Shown: positions 1 through 12,388 of the stretch, in pieces
Numbering within the stretch: position 1 is the stretch's first letter
Layout of the letters: each line of letters opens with the position of its first letter
DNA from: Lepisosteus oculatus
Taxonomy: Eukaryota; Chordata; Actinopteri; Semionotiformes; Lepisosteidae
Assembly: GCF_040954835.1 (NCBI RefSeq)
Contig: NC_090698.1
Location: 2,354,501 to 2,418,500, forward strand
Direction: 5' to 3'
Length of the DNA: 64,000 nt
The notes under the pieces: generated by a model
What the model was told of the DNA's origin: nothing
Database searches by the model: none
What the model saw: the letters and a program-made list of their open reading frames with translations, nothing else
Made by a program: the position numbers and the translations under genes

Positions 1-57
1 TGTGGTTTCGGTTCATGTCCTAACTGCGGCTCTGCCTTGTCTCTTGTGTTTCCTCAG

Positions 58-1150
58 GTTTAAGCAACAGTATTCCGAGCTATGGAGCGCCGCGCCGCAC
101 CGTGCCCGCACAAGTTTACATTCTTAACGGACAATTGGAAAGAATTTTAAGAGAATATATTATATCTTTATCTATTTAATATTTATTCATGCTGCTCGTT
201 TGGAAATGGACTACTTTTGACACTGGTCTTGAAAGAAGAATTTTTTTTTCCTGTATGTTGAAAATACTTCGGACTGTCTGGGAGGAGAGGAGGCTATAGT
301 GAAGAACTAGCCGGAAGATATTTGCACTACATTTTTTTTCTCTTCTTTTTTTCTTTTTTTTTTAGCATTAAAACATTCCACAAATAATGCGGAGAACCAA
401 TGATTTTTTTTCCCCAAGTAAAAAGGCAGGACCTTTTTTTTTTTGCCAGTACCTGTGTGAAAGCGAACTGCGGAACAGTGCGTCTCTGCACACGGGGGGC
501 TGGTTTCAGTCATGAACAGTACCTTTCCGGTCTCGAGCCCCCTCTGTCCCCCCCCAGGATCGCGAGCCGGGGTGGGGGGGCTGGTAAGGGGCAGGTTGCA
601 CGAGCAGAGTCCCGCGCTGCTCCACGGCTGCAGGTCCCGCAGATTCAAGATCGCACCCAGGGTTCAAATAAGTGCCTGATTTTTTTTTTTAAAGAGTGCG
701 TGTGACAAAATAATTCACACAACGAAATATTGGTTGGAGAAGAAAGGTACTATTTTTTAACACTGAAATAAATGAATATTTTTGTATGTTTTTAATACCT
801 AAATGATTGACGTTTTTTAGCGCGTGTACGCAGCGAGTTTCGATACCCCGCTGAACCCCAGTTTTGTTCCCTGCAGAATGAAGGACTTGAATTTTTTTTC
901 TCCATTTTGTTCTTCTTCGTTTGAAAAGCGTCTTTTGTTCCTTTTTTTTGCATTTCTTTTTATTTTTCTAATTTAACAATGCAATGTGTACAAAAGCCTG
1001 GATATATCTTTACTATATAATTTAATTTTTTTGTAAATACGGTGTATTTATAAAGAGAATTGTGTATATATGTCTATGTTATGTGCCTATTATGTTCAGA
1101 AACTGAGAAATCTATATTTTTTCCAAAATAAACCGAAAAACAAGAAAGGA
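58..1150 (+). other. terminal exon and 3' UTR of an unidentified gene
   Basis: A pyrimidine-rich tract followed by CAG at 55-57 makes a good 3' splice acceptor, so an exon starts at 58. No GT-bounded exit is evident before the canonical AATAAA at 1,127, which fits a last exon. The coding part must be short. The three frames stop at 61-63, 125-127 (starting FKQQYSEL) and 177-179 (starting LSNSIPSYG). The incoming phase lies outside the window, so the real frame cannot be chosen. The rest is AU/U-rich, as expected of a 3' UTR of about 1 kb. I do not recognise the C-terminal peptides. No ERN2- or PRKCB-like sequence (the human neighbours of CHP2) is visible here. Confidence 0.6.
1127..1132 (+). 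terminator. poly(A) signal of the left-edge gene
   Basis: A canonical AATAAA lies at the end of the AU-rich 3' UTR and is followed within about 30 bases by T/G-rich sequence. An earlier AATAAA at 767-772 could serve as a proximal alternative site. Confidence 0.6.
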
Positions 1151-1534
1151 TAGTCTGTTTTCTGTGAGTACTGAATGAGATCGATGGCCTTCCAAAACGT
1201 CCTACAAAATTCATAGGAATTAAAATGGCACAAGTGTTCTGAGTTAATGATGGCGATGGAATTCTGTGAAAACTTCCTGTGAAGCTCGAGAATGCATTTA
1301 AATGGAAACGAATACAACGCGATATATATTTTATTAATGATTGGTTTGTGGTGCTGTGGAGGAAGTGGACTGTCGGCGTCCGTCTTGTTTGTCCGAGGAA
1401 GCGCAGTTCCTTTTCCTTCGGCGACCTGGAGTCCAGGAACAGACAAACAGGTTGGTGTTTCACTTATAGTCGGTCCTCCTTCGGTTTGAAACCACACTGG
1501 GCTGCAGGGCGTGCGTGGTTACGCACTGTGAAGG

Positions 1535-1680
1535 TTTGAATGAGGCCCGAGGTGGGTGTGTGTGTCTGTGTGTGTGTGTGTCTCCTGCGAAGGACTGGCG
1601 TCCTGTCCAGGGTATACCCTGCCCTGCGCCCTTTGCTTGCTGGGACGGGTTCTGGCTCCCCTGCAACCCGAAACCGAAAG
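1535..1680 (+). repeat. fragment of a common SINE-like dispersed repeat
   Basis: The (TG)n stretch is followed by 'actggcgtcctgtccagggt', then 'taccctgccctgcgcc' and 'gcttgctgggacgggttctgg'. This is the typical core of a repeat widespread in fish. A longer copy of the same family lies inverted at 33,825-34,140. There is no coding content. Confidence 0.65.
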
Positions 1681-1819
1681 AAGAGGTTAGATGTATGAAC
1701 AGGTGTTTAATTGACTGTCTTCGGATACACGAATACGAGAAAGGTGACAGGTATTTGTCCCTTCTCCTGTGCTTGTTTTCTCATTTCCAGAAGGAAGCTG
1801 GGGTATAGACTGACAACAT

Positions 1820-1842
1820 GGTTGTTGTTGTTGTTGTTGTTG
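1820..1842 (+). repeat. (GTT)n microsatellite
   Basis: About seven uninterrupted GTT triplets. No gene is associated. Confidence 0.9.
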
Positions 1843-1849
1843 CAGACAC

Positions 1850-4145
1850 CTACCATCCTTGGTGTAAAGATATACCTGCTGTTCTCGGTTTCAAATGCAG
1901 TTTCCACTTGCGTCTTCCGGTTACACTGCTGACTCTGAACTCATTGGGTTGACTGTGCCTTTGAGGAATTTGCAGCCTGAAACGTGTCCTTTGTGATCCC
2001 CTCAGCTCAGACTGAAGAGGTTGTCAGTGTGGGACATTCCTTTCAGTGCGTGAGCACATCTGGTCGCTCTTCTCTGCACTCTCGGGACTGAGCTCTTACC
2101 TTGTATTCTGCGTCAGGCCTTGGACTGGTACCAAGCTGAACCCTCTCTCGAACCCTGGCAGAGCTCCTGGACAACAATCCCATGTGCGTTTCCCGAAACC
2201 TCAGGACTGTTTCATGACCCTAAAAAACATGACTTGGCAGATAGCGAGTTTTTCACAGTACTGTGAAAATTTGTATTGCTCATTTGTAACGTTTTTTTTC
2301 CTTGCTTTCAAGGTCTCTGTGTGAAAACATTTAAACTCTTCTCGGGGGATAAGTGTTAACAGGGACAATAATTCCCCATGTTGCATTCGATACAGGGGTT
2401 ACCCCCTGCTAAAGAAACCATCGATGTGTATGAAGACCTTTGATCAGCATGCTTGTTGTCTCCAGTGAGGAATATCTGCTGTCCAGTGTGCATATTCACC
2501 TCCTCGCTCGCCAGAGTTCAGTCGGGCTTGTAACGCGTCCCCAAGCCCACCTTGAGTAAAAGCGGCTGATCACAACAGCCCTGCACCTGCTGTTGGGCCC
2601 TCTGGACACGTGGCAGGGCCTTTACTGGGCGAGAGACCGTGGCTCCATTGAGTTTCCTCCTCTGTGGGACTGGAAGCTGTTCCGATTCTGGCAGATGTGG
2701 GAATTCTGGGACTGGAAGTGTTCAATTCGACCTGAACCGGGCCTCTACTGTCTATACTGTACGTACAAAGTTATTACAAAATGTTTAAGAAGACATCATT
2801 CCAGACAGAAATGGCCTCTGGAAGTCTATGGCACACGGGCACAACAGGGCAGAATGATTGTCTAATCCCAGAGCAGCTCTTGCAGTGCAGCAGAAAGTGC
2901 GTCTCTGTCTCTGCTTCCCCTCGGTTTGGTCCCGACGCTTTTGCTCAAGTTGTATGGTGCTGTAGTTACAAAACCTCATGTTTCTCTGTGCGGTTTAGTC
3001 CGGGCTGGAAGTGTCGGAGTCAGGTGAGCCTGTGCTTGGAATGGAGCTCCGGGATCAGGGCTGTCCGACCCCCCGCCGGGCAGGAAATCCCATTGTGTGG
3101 AACGCAGAAGTGCTGGTGCAGCAGAGCACACTCTTCCCCGGGGTCACGGCGCTGTGAGAGATGGAAACCTGAGCCCCACAAAGCCCCTTTTATGCAACAG
3201 GAGGAAAAAAAAAAACCTCTAGTCCTCAGTCCTCAGCTGATATCCCCTGTAAACCCCCTGGTCTCCTTCTGAGGAAAACAGGATACTGTGGCGTACACAG
3301 AGCTGGGAGTGAGCACCCGGAGACAGGCGGAGCAGCTGGCTTTGTAGTATCTGCCGTGTCCTGTTTATCAGCCGGGGGGTTCGGTGGAGATGAGGAAAAT
3401 CCCCAGGGAAAGCGGTCTTTAGCGCCCCCCCCCCCCCTCCTCGTGTGCCACATCAGCAGGTTCCTCTCATGGGGGGGGGAAGATTCGAGACAGAAGCTCC
3501 CCTGTGGTGTGGCATTCCCCGGATCCTCCGTTCGGACCCGGTTTACTGCAGGAGCTGACCCAGCCGGCGCCGATGGGGAAACGCGATCGGGTCCTTCTGG
3601 GGAGCAGGGCGGCTGTGCTCAAACCTGGGACACCCCAGGACACCCCTCCGGCTGGTTTCTGGCTGCAGCTGCGCCCGGAGCGGCGCCCCTTGGTCTTCTC
3701 CGGAAAGGAGTCTCTTGGGGGACGTGGGGGTTCTTCTCCGGGGAGTAAGACGTGACCCCAGCCCCGGCGTCGCTCCGCGCTGCGCCCTGCCAGTCTCCAC
3801 GGGTGCTGGAGTGTGGAATGTTGGCAGCCTCTCTCTGCAGTGACTCATGCGCAGGTAGAGAGGGCGAAGAGTCTCGGTTTTACTGAGGCAATTACAGGAT
3901 TAACCCTGGCCGCACTGCACCTGCAGCCGAGAGCTCAGGTTTATGATCCCAGAAGGCAGTAAACCCCCCCCCCCGTCCCGAGTGTCGTCATGTCTGAGAT
4001 CAGGTGTGCGTGGGGGTGGGTGGCGTGTTTTGTGTGGTGTCTCTGTTCTCGGTTACAGGAAAAGGTACACATCTCTGTGGGGAAAAGTCCCTTTAGTGCT
4101 GTTCCTTCCTTGAGCGCAGGAACAGCGCTGTGCTGCGTCAGGCTG
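1850..4145. other. intergenic stretch, no gene recognised
   Basis: About 2.3 kb with only short chance frames. It contains homopolymer C/G runs near 3,425 and 3,470 and a GC-rich block from 3,480 to 3,850. No convincing splice-bounded exon, RNA gene or repeat was recognised. Confidence 0.5.
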
Positions 4146-4149
4146 TAGT

Positions 4150-4345
4150 CACTGTGCAGGATCAATTCCTGTCTGGACACTCCACTCAGAGCTCTGCATA
4201 GGTAATGGGGACTCCTCACCACCCCCACCAGCGTGCAGCCCCACCTGGATGATGCTCCAGTACTCCCCCCACACACCAGCTCTCAGTGGGGAGGAGAGCA
4301 GAGTGATGAAGCCAGTTTTATTTGATATGCCGGTCCTGATCAGTT
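4150..4345 (-). mobile_element. 3' part of a composite SINE, inverted
   Basis: The sequence reads as the reverse complement of the tail region of the composite SINE at 43,945-44,495. Shared blocks include the counterpart of 'aaagcgctttgagtggagtg' (degenerate here), 'ggatgatgctccag' and 'accagctctcagtggggagg'. It is diverged and lacks the tRNA-like head, so it is an old truncated copy. Confidence 0.75.
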
Positions 4346-5158
4346 GTCTATCCCTCTCTACTGGCACATGAAGAGACCCCATCACTCCACGTCAGCACCT
4401 CCCCTCCCGGCCTCTGACCTCACGCCCCTGGTGTGAATACTACACAGCCTCTTCAGAGTGACCGCTGACCTGGCCACGCCTGGCGTGCGGGCAGGAAAAA
4501 GGAGCTGCTGAGGGCAGGGGACCTGGAGAGCTGATGCACACTAGGACATGGTGACCTTTAACCTTTCACCTGCTGCCCGTGGGAAGGAGAGCAGAAAAGG
4601 ACTGGTCGCCCGCAGCCCCCCCGACTCTGGGTCCCAGGGTGCACCGTTACCCCCGGGGGCTAGGAATTATATCAGAATTATGTGTGAGTGCGACGCAGCA
4701 CAGCCCTAGGAAGCAGAGCAGAGCCAGGGCAATAGTCTTCTCATCAAAGATGGCGCCCATGGACAGCTGTTTCTCTTTCTTCCTGGGGTTCGTCAAGACA
4801 GCATCTCCATCGAACAGATTTCTGGTTCCAGGCAGTGGGAGACGGACACAGTCCCATATTTCATATTGACTGCTTGCCCTTCAAAGACTCCGTCACCTCC
4901 TTCCTTGTGAGATCAAGGGAAACCAGTCCGGGGAGGCCTTGTGCAGCCGGTGCTGGGTCCCTAGGGTGTGTGCCAGCCCCCCACCTCAGCGCCCCCCCAG
5001 ACGAGACCCTGAGGAGCCCCCAGGTGAGCTGAGCGAGTGGGGCTCTGTCCCGGCCCGGCTCCCGGAGGCCCGCTCTGGGGGGAGGGGGGGCAGGATGGGC
5101 AGGGGAAGACAGGGACTTGGAGATGAAAGAGCCACCTGTCGGCACTTCATCACGCCCG

Positions 5159-5260
5159 TGACGTCAGGCCCCTTCCTCTCGGACAGCTCCCCCAGGCCGA
5201 CTGCGCCGGATGGCACGCCGGCTATAAAAAGACGTCTGGCACAAAGCGGGCCGCCGGCGT
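5159..5260 (+). promoter_or_regulatory. orphan promoter-like patch (CRE plus TATA)
   Basis: A perfect palindromic CRE, TGACGTCA, lies at 5,159-5,166. A TATA-box-like TATAAAAA lies at 5,223-5,230, 57 bases downstream, inside a GC-rich block (about 4,930-5,900). The spacing and order fit a plus-strand core promoter starting near 5,255. No downstream ORF with recognisable protein similarity was found, so the transcript, if any, is unknown. It could be a distant first exon, a lncRNA promoter or coincidence. Confidence 0.35.
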
Positions 5261-6934
5261 GCCCCCCCCCCCGCGCCTGTGCTGCTGGTGAAGAGGAAGT
5301 GATACAGCACACCTTGGAGCAGGCCTTGACGCTGTGAAAGGTCACCGCTGGCTTCGCCCAGGCAGGGGTAGGAGCTCCTCGAATACGGCAGGGTTGCCTT
5401 TGCTTGGAGGGCGCTTTCCCTGTGCTTCCGAAACCAGCCGATAGCTGTAGGGGAGAACGCCGAGCGTCTGGGGGACAGTCGAAGAGCGAGGAGCTGCCCA
5501 CCCCGGGGAGCAGAGGCGCTGGTCCAGTCCGGTTGCAGGTCCTCGGGGGGCCCGATTAGAGGTCCGCTACTCTGTTGGCCCCGGGACACGATCTGCTGAG
5601 GCGATAAAGTGGAACAAAGGGGCTGAGCTGGGCGGAAGCTGGCACAGAGGCCAGGCCCTGATTGTGTGTGTGTGTGTGTGGATCCGTCTCCCTGTGAAAG
5701 CTGTGCGTATCCCGTTGATTGTGCTTGAATCTAAGGAAATTCTTCCGCGGGGCTCCAGGAGCCCCCGTCTGCTTCCCTCGCTGCCGTGTTTTGCTTTGGA
5801 AACGGGGGAGCCACGCGTACACACGTCGGGGGCGGCAGGAAACCGGGGAGCGCGGCTCATGGAGGCCGAAAACAAAGCCCCATTGACCGGCTCCAGGGTG
5901 AAGCGGCTCTCGCAGCCGTTCTTTGGCACTTAGCAGTGGGCCCCGGGCCCCGAGAGGGGGAGGAAGGGGGGGCTTTTCCGCTGGGTTATCACTGTGAGAA
6001 TAGAGGCTGCCTCCTTCTGCCCTCACACCCTCCCCCTCCCCGAGGACCCCTCTGCCCTCACTGGGCTGTCCAGAGAGGTGCCCGCACGCAGGGAGGGAGG
6101 TGGGTGCACAAGCAGTATCAGACTGTCTCTCCCAAAACATGAAGAGAACTCTCCCCCCCCCCCAAAAAAAAAATCCAGCACTAAAAAAGCTATTGTAAAA
6201 AAACAGCTGTCCATACTTCAGCACTTCTGTTGATGTCTAGGTCAAGTTCGGAAGAGGCTTAAAGAATTTCCTGTCATGCTTTATTAAAACAAAACCATCC
6301 CAAACAAAGGCGCTTGGAATTGCTGCCTTGTGTTATCTTCTGTTACGTAAGGGAATTCCTCGGAGCTTTTCTCCCTGCTGTGCATGACGGGCACATCGAA
6401 GCTCAGACAGGACCCAGGAAGCAGAACAACAACGCCGAGTGGCGCGGAGGAGAGCTTAGATGCTTACGCATGGAACACAGAAACGTGCATCATACCTGAC
6501 CAGCCTCATCTGAAGAGTGAGCGATGCAGGCAGGCACAGCTGGAGGTGCCCCTTAAACAAGAACATGCACTTTCCACTTTCTGGATTGCTGGTTCATGAG
6601 TTAGATCAGCACATGTTAAAACATTATTAAACACAGAGAAGTCAGCTCCCTGCTGAAATATCAAAGGTTAACTCAGTCAGCTTGGCTAGCTCAGTAACTG
6701 CGGTCACAGAAGCCACCAGCCACCTTTGGACTATACTGGAGTTGAGGCAATTCAATTGGCTGTTATCGTATGTAAACCGATAATGGAACCGTATGTACAT
6801 GGCCAAATTATGCATTATTGTGTGGTTAAGGCAAAGGGTTTGCTACCAGGAACTTTCTGGTCCGATGTCACGAACCTTGATCTGTGTTTTATGAGTCAGT
6901 CAGACTCTAACTGAGGTTCAGAATTTGAATCAAA

Positions 6935-7440
6935 GGGGAGAGATGTGAAAACTGTGCAGCGCACTAGTAAGACCTCATTTAGAATAGTGTGTGATCTTTG
7001 GTCACCATGTTACAAAAAACGCTGTTGGAATCAGGACACAGAAGAGCAATCATATACCTTCCTGGACTAAAAGGAATGTCCTACAGGCTAAAATAACTTG
7101 ATCTCTTTAGACTTGAACAGAGAAAACTGCAAGAGTCCTTGATTCATGCACTCAAAACCCACAAAGACACAGACGAAGTCAAGCTGGTGGGCTTCTTTGT
7201 AATCAGCAGGGGCACCCAGATGACAGGACAGGTGTGGAGGTTACAGGGAGGTGCATTTAAAACTGAAAACAGGAGGCACTTCTTTACACAAATGGATGTA
7301 GGAGTGTGGAACAAGCTACCCAGCCGTGCTGTTGAAGCTGATGCCCTGGATCCTTTCAGAAACGCCTGGATGAGATGCTTCTAACGACCGAATGGCCCAG
7401 ATTGGCCCCTTTTGTGAGTGACCTGTATTATTGTCTTGTA
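6935..7440 (+). mobile_element. CR1/L2-like LINE relic, 3' end of ORF2
   Basis: Decayed end of a non-LTR reverse-transcriptase ORF. The most legible part is at 7,250-7,380, where the peptide HFFTQMDVGVWNKLPS matches the conserved C-terminal FFTxRVVxxWNxLP block of CR1/L2-type ORF2. Upstream, 'cctcatttagaatagtgtgtg' echoes the thumb-region 'RPHLEYC' block and 'agagcaatcatata' echoes 'QRRA'. Frameshifts and stops break the frame. The 3' tail with 'gaatggcccaga' is the most common remnant of this family here, with at least ten more copies. Confidence 0.75.
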
Positions 7441-7444
7441 TCTT

Positions 7445-7770
7445 TGGTCCTCTTGACCCGAGTTCCCCTGCTGCTTCTGCGTGTCTCTGTGGGTAAAGGC
7501 CGTGTCCACATGATGAGGACGTGTCCGCGCGCCACCGCAGGGGAGATCCTGGTTTGGTGTCACTGGTGCTGGCCTGACACCACGAACGCAGAGCAACGCA
7601 AGAGGAATCTCTAATGAAATGAGGCCCTCCAGCTCATCTCATCCGAAAGCGTTATTATCTTCTTGAGAGAAGTTCAGCTCCTCCATGAGGGCCTTCCTCG
7701 GCCCAGATCAAAGAGAAGGTGCAGAGCTGCAGTAGTGACACCAGCCCTCATCCCCTTCACAGACAAAGCC
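7445..7770. other. unique intergenic stretch
   Basis: No gene, repeat or RNA was recognised between the LINE relic and the TG microsatellite. Confidence 0.5.
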
Positions 7771-7771
7771 A

Positions 7772-7858
7772 GTAGTGTGTGTGTGTGGTGTGTGTGTGTT
7801 CGTGTGTCGGCATGTGTTTGCATGCATGTGCGTGCGTGCGTGAGTGTGTGTGTGGTCT
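7772..7858 (+). repeat. interrupted (TG)n microsatellite
   Basis: A TG-rich tract interrupted by CGTG and CATG steps. Both strands give spurious cysteine/valine- or histidine/threonine-rich frames that are not genes. A shorter TG tract follows at 7,975-7,990. Confidence 0.85.
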
Positions 7859-7994
7859 GTTTTAGAGGAGAAAAGGCAACACTTCAGGACATCGCTCTGG
7901 CCCACATGCGAGTCTGAAGTCGGCCCTGGAGTGGAACAGCTGAGTGTGGGTGATGGGGGACAGGGATCGTCTTCTGTGTGTGTGTGTGTGCTCC

Positions 7995-10900
7995 TTTCAC
8001 ACTCTGAGCTTTCCCCTCATTCCTTCCCGAACTGCTTCCTGTTTTCGAGGTATTTTTAGCCCTGATGTGGGAAGGGAAGTCGGCCCTATTCTAGATCACG
8101 CATCGCGCCTCTGTCACTAGACTTCATTTTCCAGAAAAGGAAGTGCAGCGTCCTCCCGGCTTTGGCCCAGAACCCAGAATTCGGGATGCGCCCTCTCTCC
8201 CAGAGGGGGCACGGCAGCGTCTTCAGCGCTGGGGCTGCAGGTGGTGGGGTCGGCTGCAGGAATCGTTTTTGGAGATATTTTTGCAAATTGCTTCCCTGTC
8301 GTCAAGAGGAATCTCCAAGAGCTGGGAATGGGATGGTGGGGGAGGGGGTGGGGGTTGTTTTTTGGCGCCCCGTTACAGAGAACTGGACAATCTGGAAATC
8401 CAGCAGCTCCAAAATGAAGTGACGAAAGGGGTGGGTCTCTTGAATGTCAGCACCTAGAAACCTCAGAGAGAGCTGGGGTCTCGTGAGACTTTGAAAAGGT
8501 CTGTTTGCTTAAGGAAAATATTGTTGGCACCCTCACGCATTCTTGACCAGTAAATAACCCTCTTAATTTTACACTTTCATGGCCTCCTTCCCACAATGCA
8601 CTTGACTAGAGAGCCCTAGAGAGCCTCTTACGGTTGCAAATAAAAAATACAAGTGTTTTGTTTTTACTGCAGTGATTTTTTTGAAAGAGTAATTCATGCT
8701 TTGCAGAGCTGTTGCTAGGTGCGTTATGAGTATTATGATGTTTTCTGCTGCTCTCTAACCCTAAGCCCTGCCTTCCTGGCATGATGAGCTGGGGATCCTG
8801 GTGCTTCTTCACATGCAAGGCAAGATGATATCCCACGCTTGATATGTTTGGATCCCACTTTCCTTCACTGTAACCCACTACATTCTGGTTCTATATTTTC
8901 TATATGTGTTATATAACCCCAGCTGATCCACTTCCAGTAAACTGGTTCTGCCCCAGTATGGGAGGTTTTTGTATTGTAAAGCGAGTGACTCATGCTCATG
9001 CTATAGTGAGGAGTAATTAAGATTTAAGATTAAGCTGGAGTCCTGGCACACAGTGAAGGTGGGACAAACTGGCCTCCGCAGCTCCAGAGCTGTGAACAGA
9101 GCCCAGGTCAAGCACTTTGATGGTACGAGAGTTGATGGAGACCCTGGGTTTCAGACTTGAGAGGGTTTGATTGAACTGCGACAGAGGTTTTTATTTTGGC
9201 AACAGAAATGAGCTGGAGCTGTTTGGGTTTTGAAGTTCGCAAAGCCTCTGGGAATATCGGGTGTTTTCCAGAGATGTCTAGCTCCAGCTGTCGAGGCTGC
9301 GGAAAGTGGGCGATGTGGGGAATGGATCTGGAGGGGATTAGGGCTGACACACAACCCCTAAAACAACCCGGAGTCTCACCCCAAATCCGCTCGTGCTATC
9401 ATGAAGCTTGTCTTGTGATGTACTCAGTCACTTGATGGACTACGCTCAGGTTTTGAGAGCGTCCAGGGAATCAGCTGTGCTCGGAGATCAGCTGTGCGGC
9501 AGGGCTGATGTGCCAGCAAAGTGGGGAGCAGCCTTTCAGTGGGGTGTGGAGAGGGTCCCTCCTGCACAGGAAGCAATTTGGGATTTCAAATGCCGCCAAT
9601 GAGCTAAAAACCCAATACTGATTAAGCCAAGCCTCATACGCCTTACAGAATACTGGTTCTGAATTTTGGCAAGAAGAAATTGGAAAGCAGAGGACGAGCA
9701 TCTTGTTGGGACAGAGCGTCTCTGTGTGGGGCAGGGTGCTGCTCGGGGTGTGATCAGGAAGGTGGGTTTCCTCTCTCGTGGCGCTGGACGGAGAGCTCGG
9801 GGACGGAGGTTTAATGACAGCAGCAGATTCCTCCGTTTCTGCGATTCCTGTCTGATCCACAGGCTGGGCTCTGTTTCTATGGCCCGAGGTCGGAGGGGTC
9901 AGGACAGATAGGAAGTGACCAGTTCAAACATTAGTCTAAAGAAGTCAGGGGTGATTTACGACGGAGGCTGGGTGGAGGAGGAGGAGGGGGGGGTTTGAGT
10001 CCAGGGGGCCTAAAAATGAAATAGAGCCCTGCAAACAACAACATTCCAGCCTCTAAAAGAAAACATCTGACAAACAAACATGCACCTTGATTTCTCCCCC
10101 CTGTAATTAACGCTGTGTTTTGCTAAGCCCGCCATTTTTTTCTTCTCACTACCTTCCAGACTGTATTTTGACTCCTGTGAAAACGGGGATAAACGCACAG
10201 CCCGTGTCTTCCTGTCATTGTTGTGCTGAGCTGGCCTGTCTTTATCTGTGTGTGTGTGCTGTTCTATTAACGCTCCTTCCTTTCTCCCGAACGGGCAGGG
10301 GGGCAGGAGGGGGATTTTCACGAGAGGGTCACCAGGGTGGCATCACGCCTGGTAAACACTGCGTGACCTGGGTGTCGTGAGCGGGGCCAGCACCCTCCAG
10401 CCCTGCCCTGCCCGGATGAAGGCGCAGTCATGGTGAATTGGCCACAGTGTTTGATCCCAGTCCATGCTTTCCGACTGCCGGTTTGCCAAAGACTCTGCTG
10501 GTATCCCCTTGACCCCCCCTTCACCTTCACAACACCAGATTCCAGTTTATTGGATGGGCATCTCCTTGGAAAACAAGCAGGAGCCATTTTAGGAACACAA
10601 AAACTAATTGGCACACTGACAAAGGGGAGGTTAACAATGCTGAGTTATTCCAGGCACATCTGGATTACAAGCGTACAGCTCTGTGCACAGCTGGAATTTG
10701 TCTTGTGTGCTCTGGGCGAAGTGTACACAATAATTCCCAGTAATCAGATGTCACTGAAATCCAGAGTACAATCAGTACTAATTACATAATCAATTGTCCT
10801 TTTTTCTCAAAGCAATAGGGGTGTCTTGCTGGTATATGTTATCTGATTAATTTAATAGCGATACAAATCAAAGGAAAAAGATATTTCAGTTAGCAGGTGA

Positions 10901-12225
10901 GGTTAAACAATCACAATCCAGTGACTTCAGTCCCAGTGTTTCTCTTTCAGGATCAGCGTGTCCTTTCTGAGTGTTGTCTTGACGTTCTCGGTCTGAGGGT
11001 TTGTTTTATGAATGGCTGACTCAATAAAGGGAAAAAAAAACAACACTGACCGCAATTAAAACTACGCTTCCTCATTCTCACGGTCAAGAGGTTTGCTATT
11101 TGAGGAATGCGCTGCAGCGAGTGTGCTGCGCGGGAGTGTGCGCGAGAGTGTGCGTTGGGGTGGGTGGGTGAGTGAGTGCACTTCGACTTGGCAGGACCGA
11201 ATGGTTTTAAAACCCACTGGAAACCCTAATGAGTTTCAGCGATGATGTGGGGACAGTTGGGAGCCCTGCCGAGTTATTTTGAGCAGGCTGGATGCGCAAG
11301 TCCTGCAGCTCTGCATTGAGCAGAAATAGGTGCTCAACACCAAGCATAAAACCAAGCACACTCCAACACACATGTATGTGTCAGAGCTTGGCCACCTGCA
11401 CCATGCAGTGTCTGGTGGGGTCAATCTGAAGAAGTACTCTGAGAAATCTGTACATTTCTGCTGCTTGTTTTAGGTGAGGTTAGGATTTTATCTGTGTGCA
11501 TAGGTATTTTCAGTGAATAGGATTTTATTTCAGTGCTTAAAAGTAAAAAAAACAGTAGGAAATAAATAAGCTTTTCTGTCATCCTTTTGTTTGTGAATTC
11601 AGAAAAGCTCCCAAATTCACTTCCCGAAGATAGAACAAGGACATGTAAAGTTTGTCGATTGTTTTCTTAAAGAAATCCTAAAAATAATTAACGACTGGCC
11701 AATTAGAAAAACAAAGAAAATGAGTTGATTCACATTAACTGGTCTTCACGTGGCTTTGCTCTTGAGAAAGTATGTGCACCTCGATAACTAAAAAGGTGAG
11801 ACACGCTGACCACAATCCATTAGAAATATAAGGGAGAATGAGAAGCAGGATTTGCGTTTTTATCCAAAAAGACCTCTTCTTCACAAAAGACCTCCCTGCG
11901 TCACTCAGAGCTGGTAGTCCGTGTCGACCATGTGATTGTTTGTGGAAGAATTCGAGGAACTACGGGGGGTCTGACAGAGACCTGACTGGCGCTCAGAACT
12001 CCTGGACTGAGCATTACCCTGCCCTTTTGAACTACTGCTGGAATGGCTACTGCACTGGGCTTCCCAAACCCGACAGAACAATAGCAGCCCGAGCGCAGTA
12101 CGACCAAACAAACAAAGAACAAAAAACGAGCCCCCCCCCTCACACACGGGACACACCCTCTGATAAAAGAAGTTTCACCGTGAATACTGTAGAGAAAATC
12201 CCCTTTTTGCAAAAAATATAAAATA
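7995..12225. other. intergenic stretch, no gene recognised
   Basis: About 4.2 kb of unique-looking DNA. It has a GC-rich patch at 8,130-8,440 and an AT-rich, homeodomain-site-like stretch at 10,720-10,900. No ORF has recognisable similarity, and no tRNA or other structured RNA was seen. Confidence 0.5.
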
Positions 12226-12242
12226 TGAACTCTTCAACTTAA

Positions 12243-12388
12243 AGTTTACTCCATGCTGAAAAGAGAAGAAAAGAAACACAACGTTTTGGCTGAAACGTTG
12301 TGTCTCTTTTCTTCTCTTTTCAGCGTGGAATAAACCTTTACTTGTTCCTTTGCAGCCTACGCCTGCTGACACAGCCACCTACTTGAAC
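12243..12388. mobile_element. foldback element, copy 1 (degenerate, internally deleted)
   Basis: The left arm (about 12,251-12,286) and right arm (about 12,292-12,332) are near-perfect reverse complements built on 'gctgaaaagagaagaaaaga' and 'acaacgttt', separated by a few bases. A one-sided extension on the right carries 'cttgttcctttgcagcctac' and 'gctgacacagccaccta'. The 13-bp direct repeat CTCTTCAACTTAA at 12,230-12,242 and 12,389-12,401 is its target-site duplication. The hammerhead-like centre of copy 2 is deleted here. It has no coding capacity, so it must have been mobilised in trans. Confidence 0.75.

Noticed and set aside
5556..6224. 222-codon minus-strand frame, the longest in the window
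   Set aside because: It runs through a GC-rich block and a C/A homopolymer region, with low-complexity and repeat-like composition. No domain, splice logic or conserved motif is visible.
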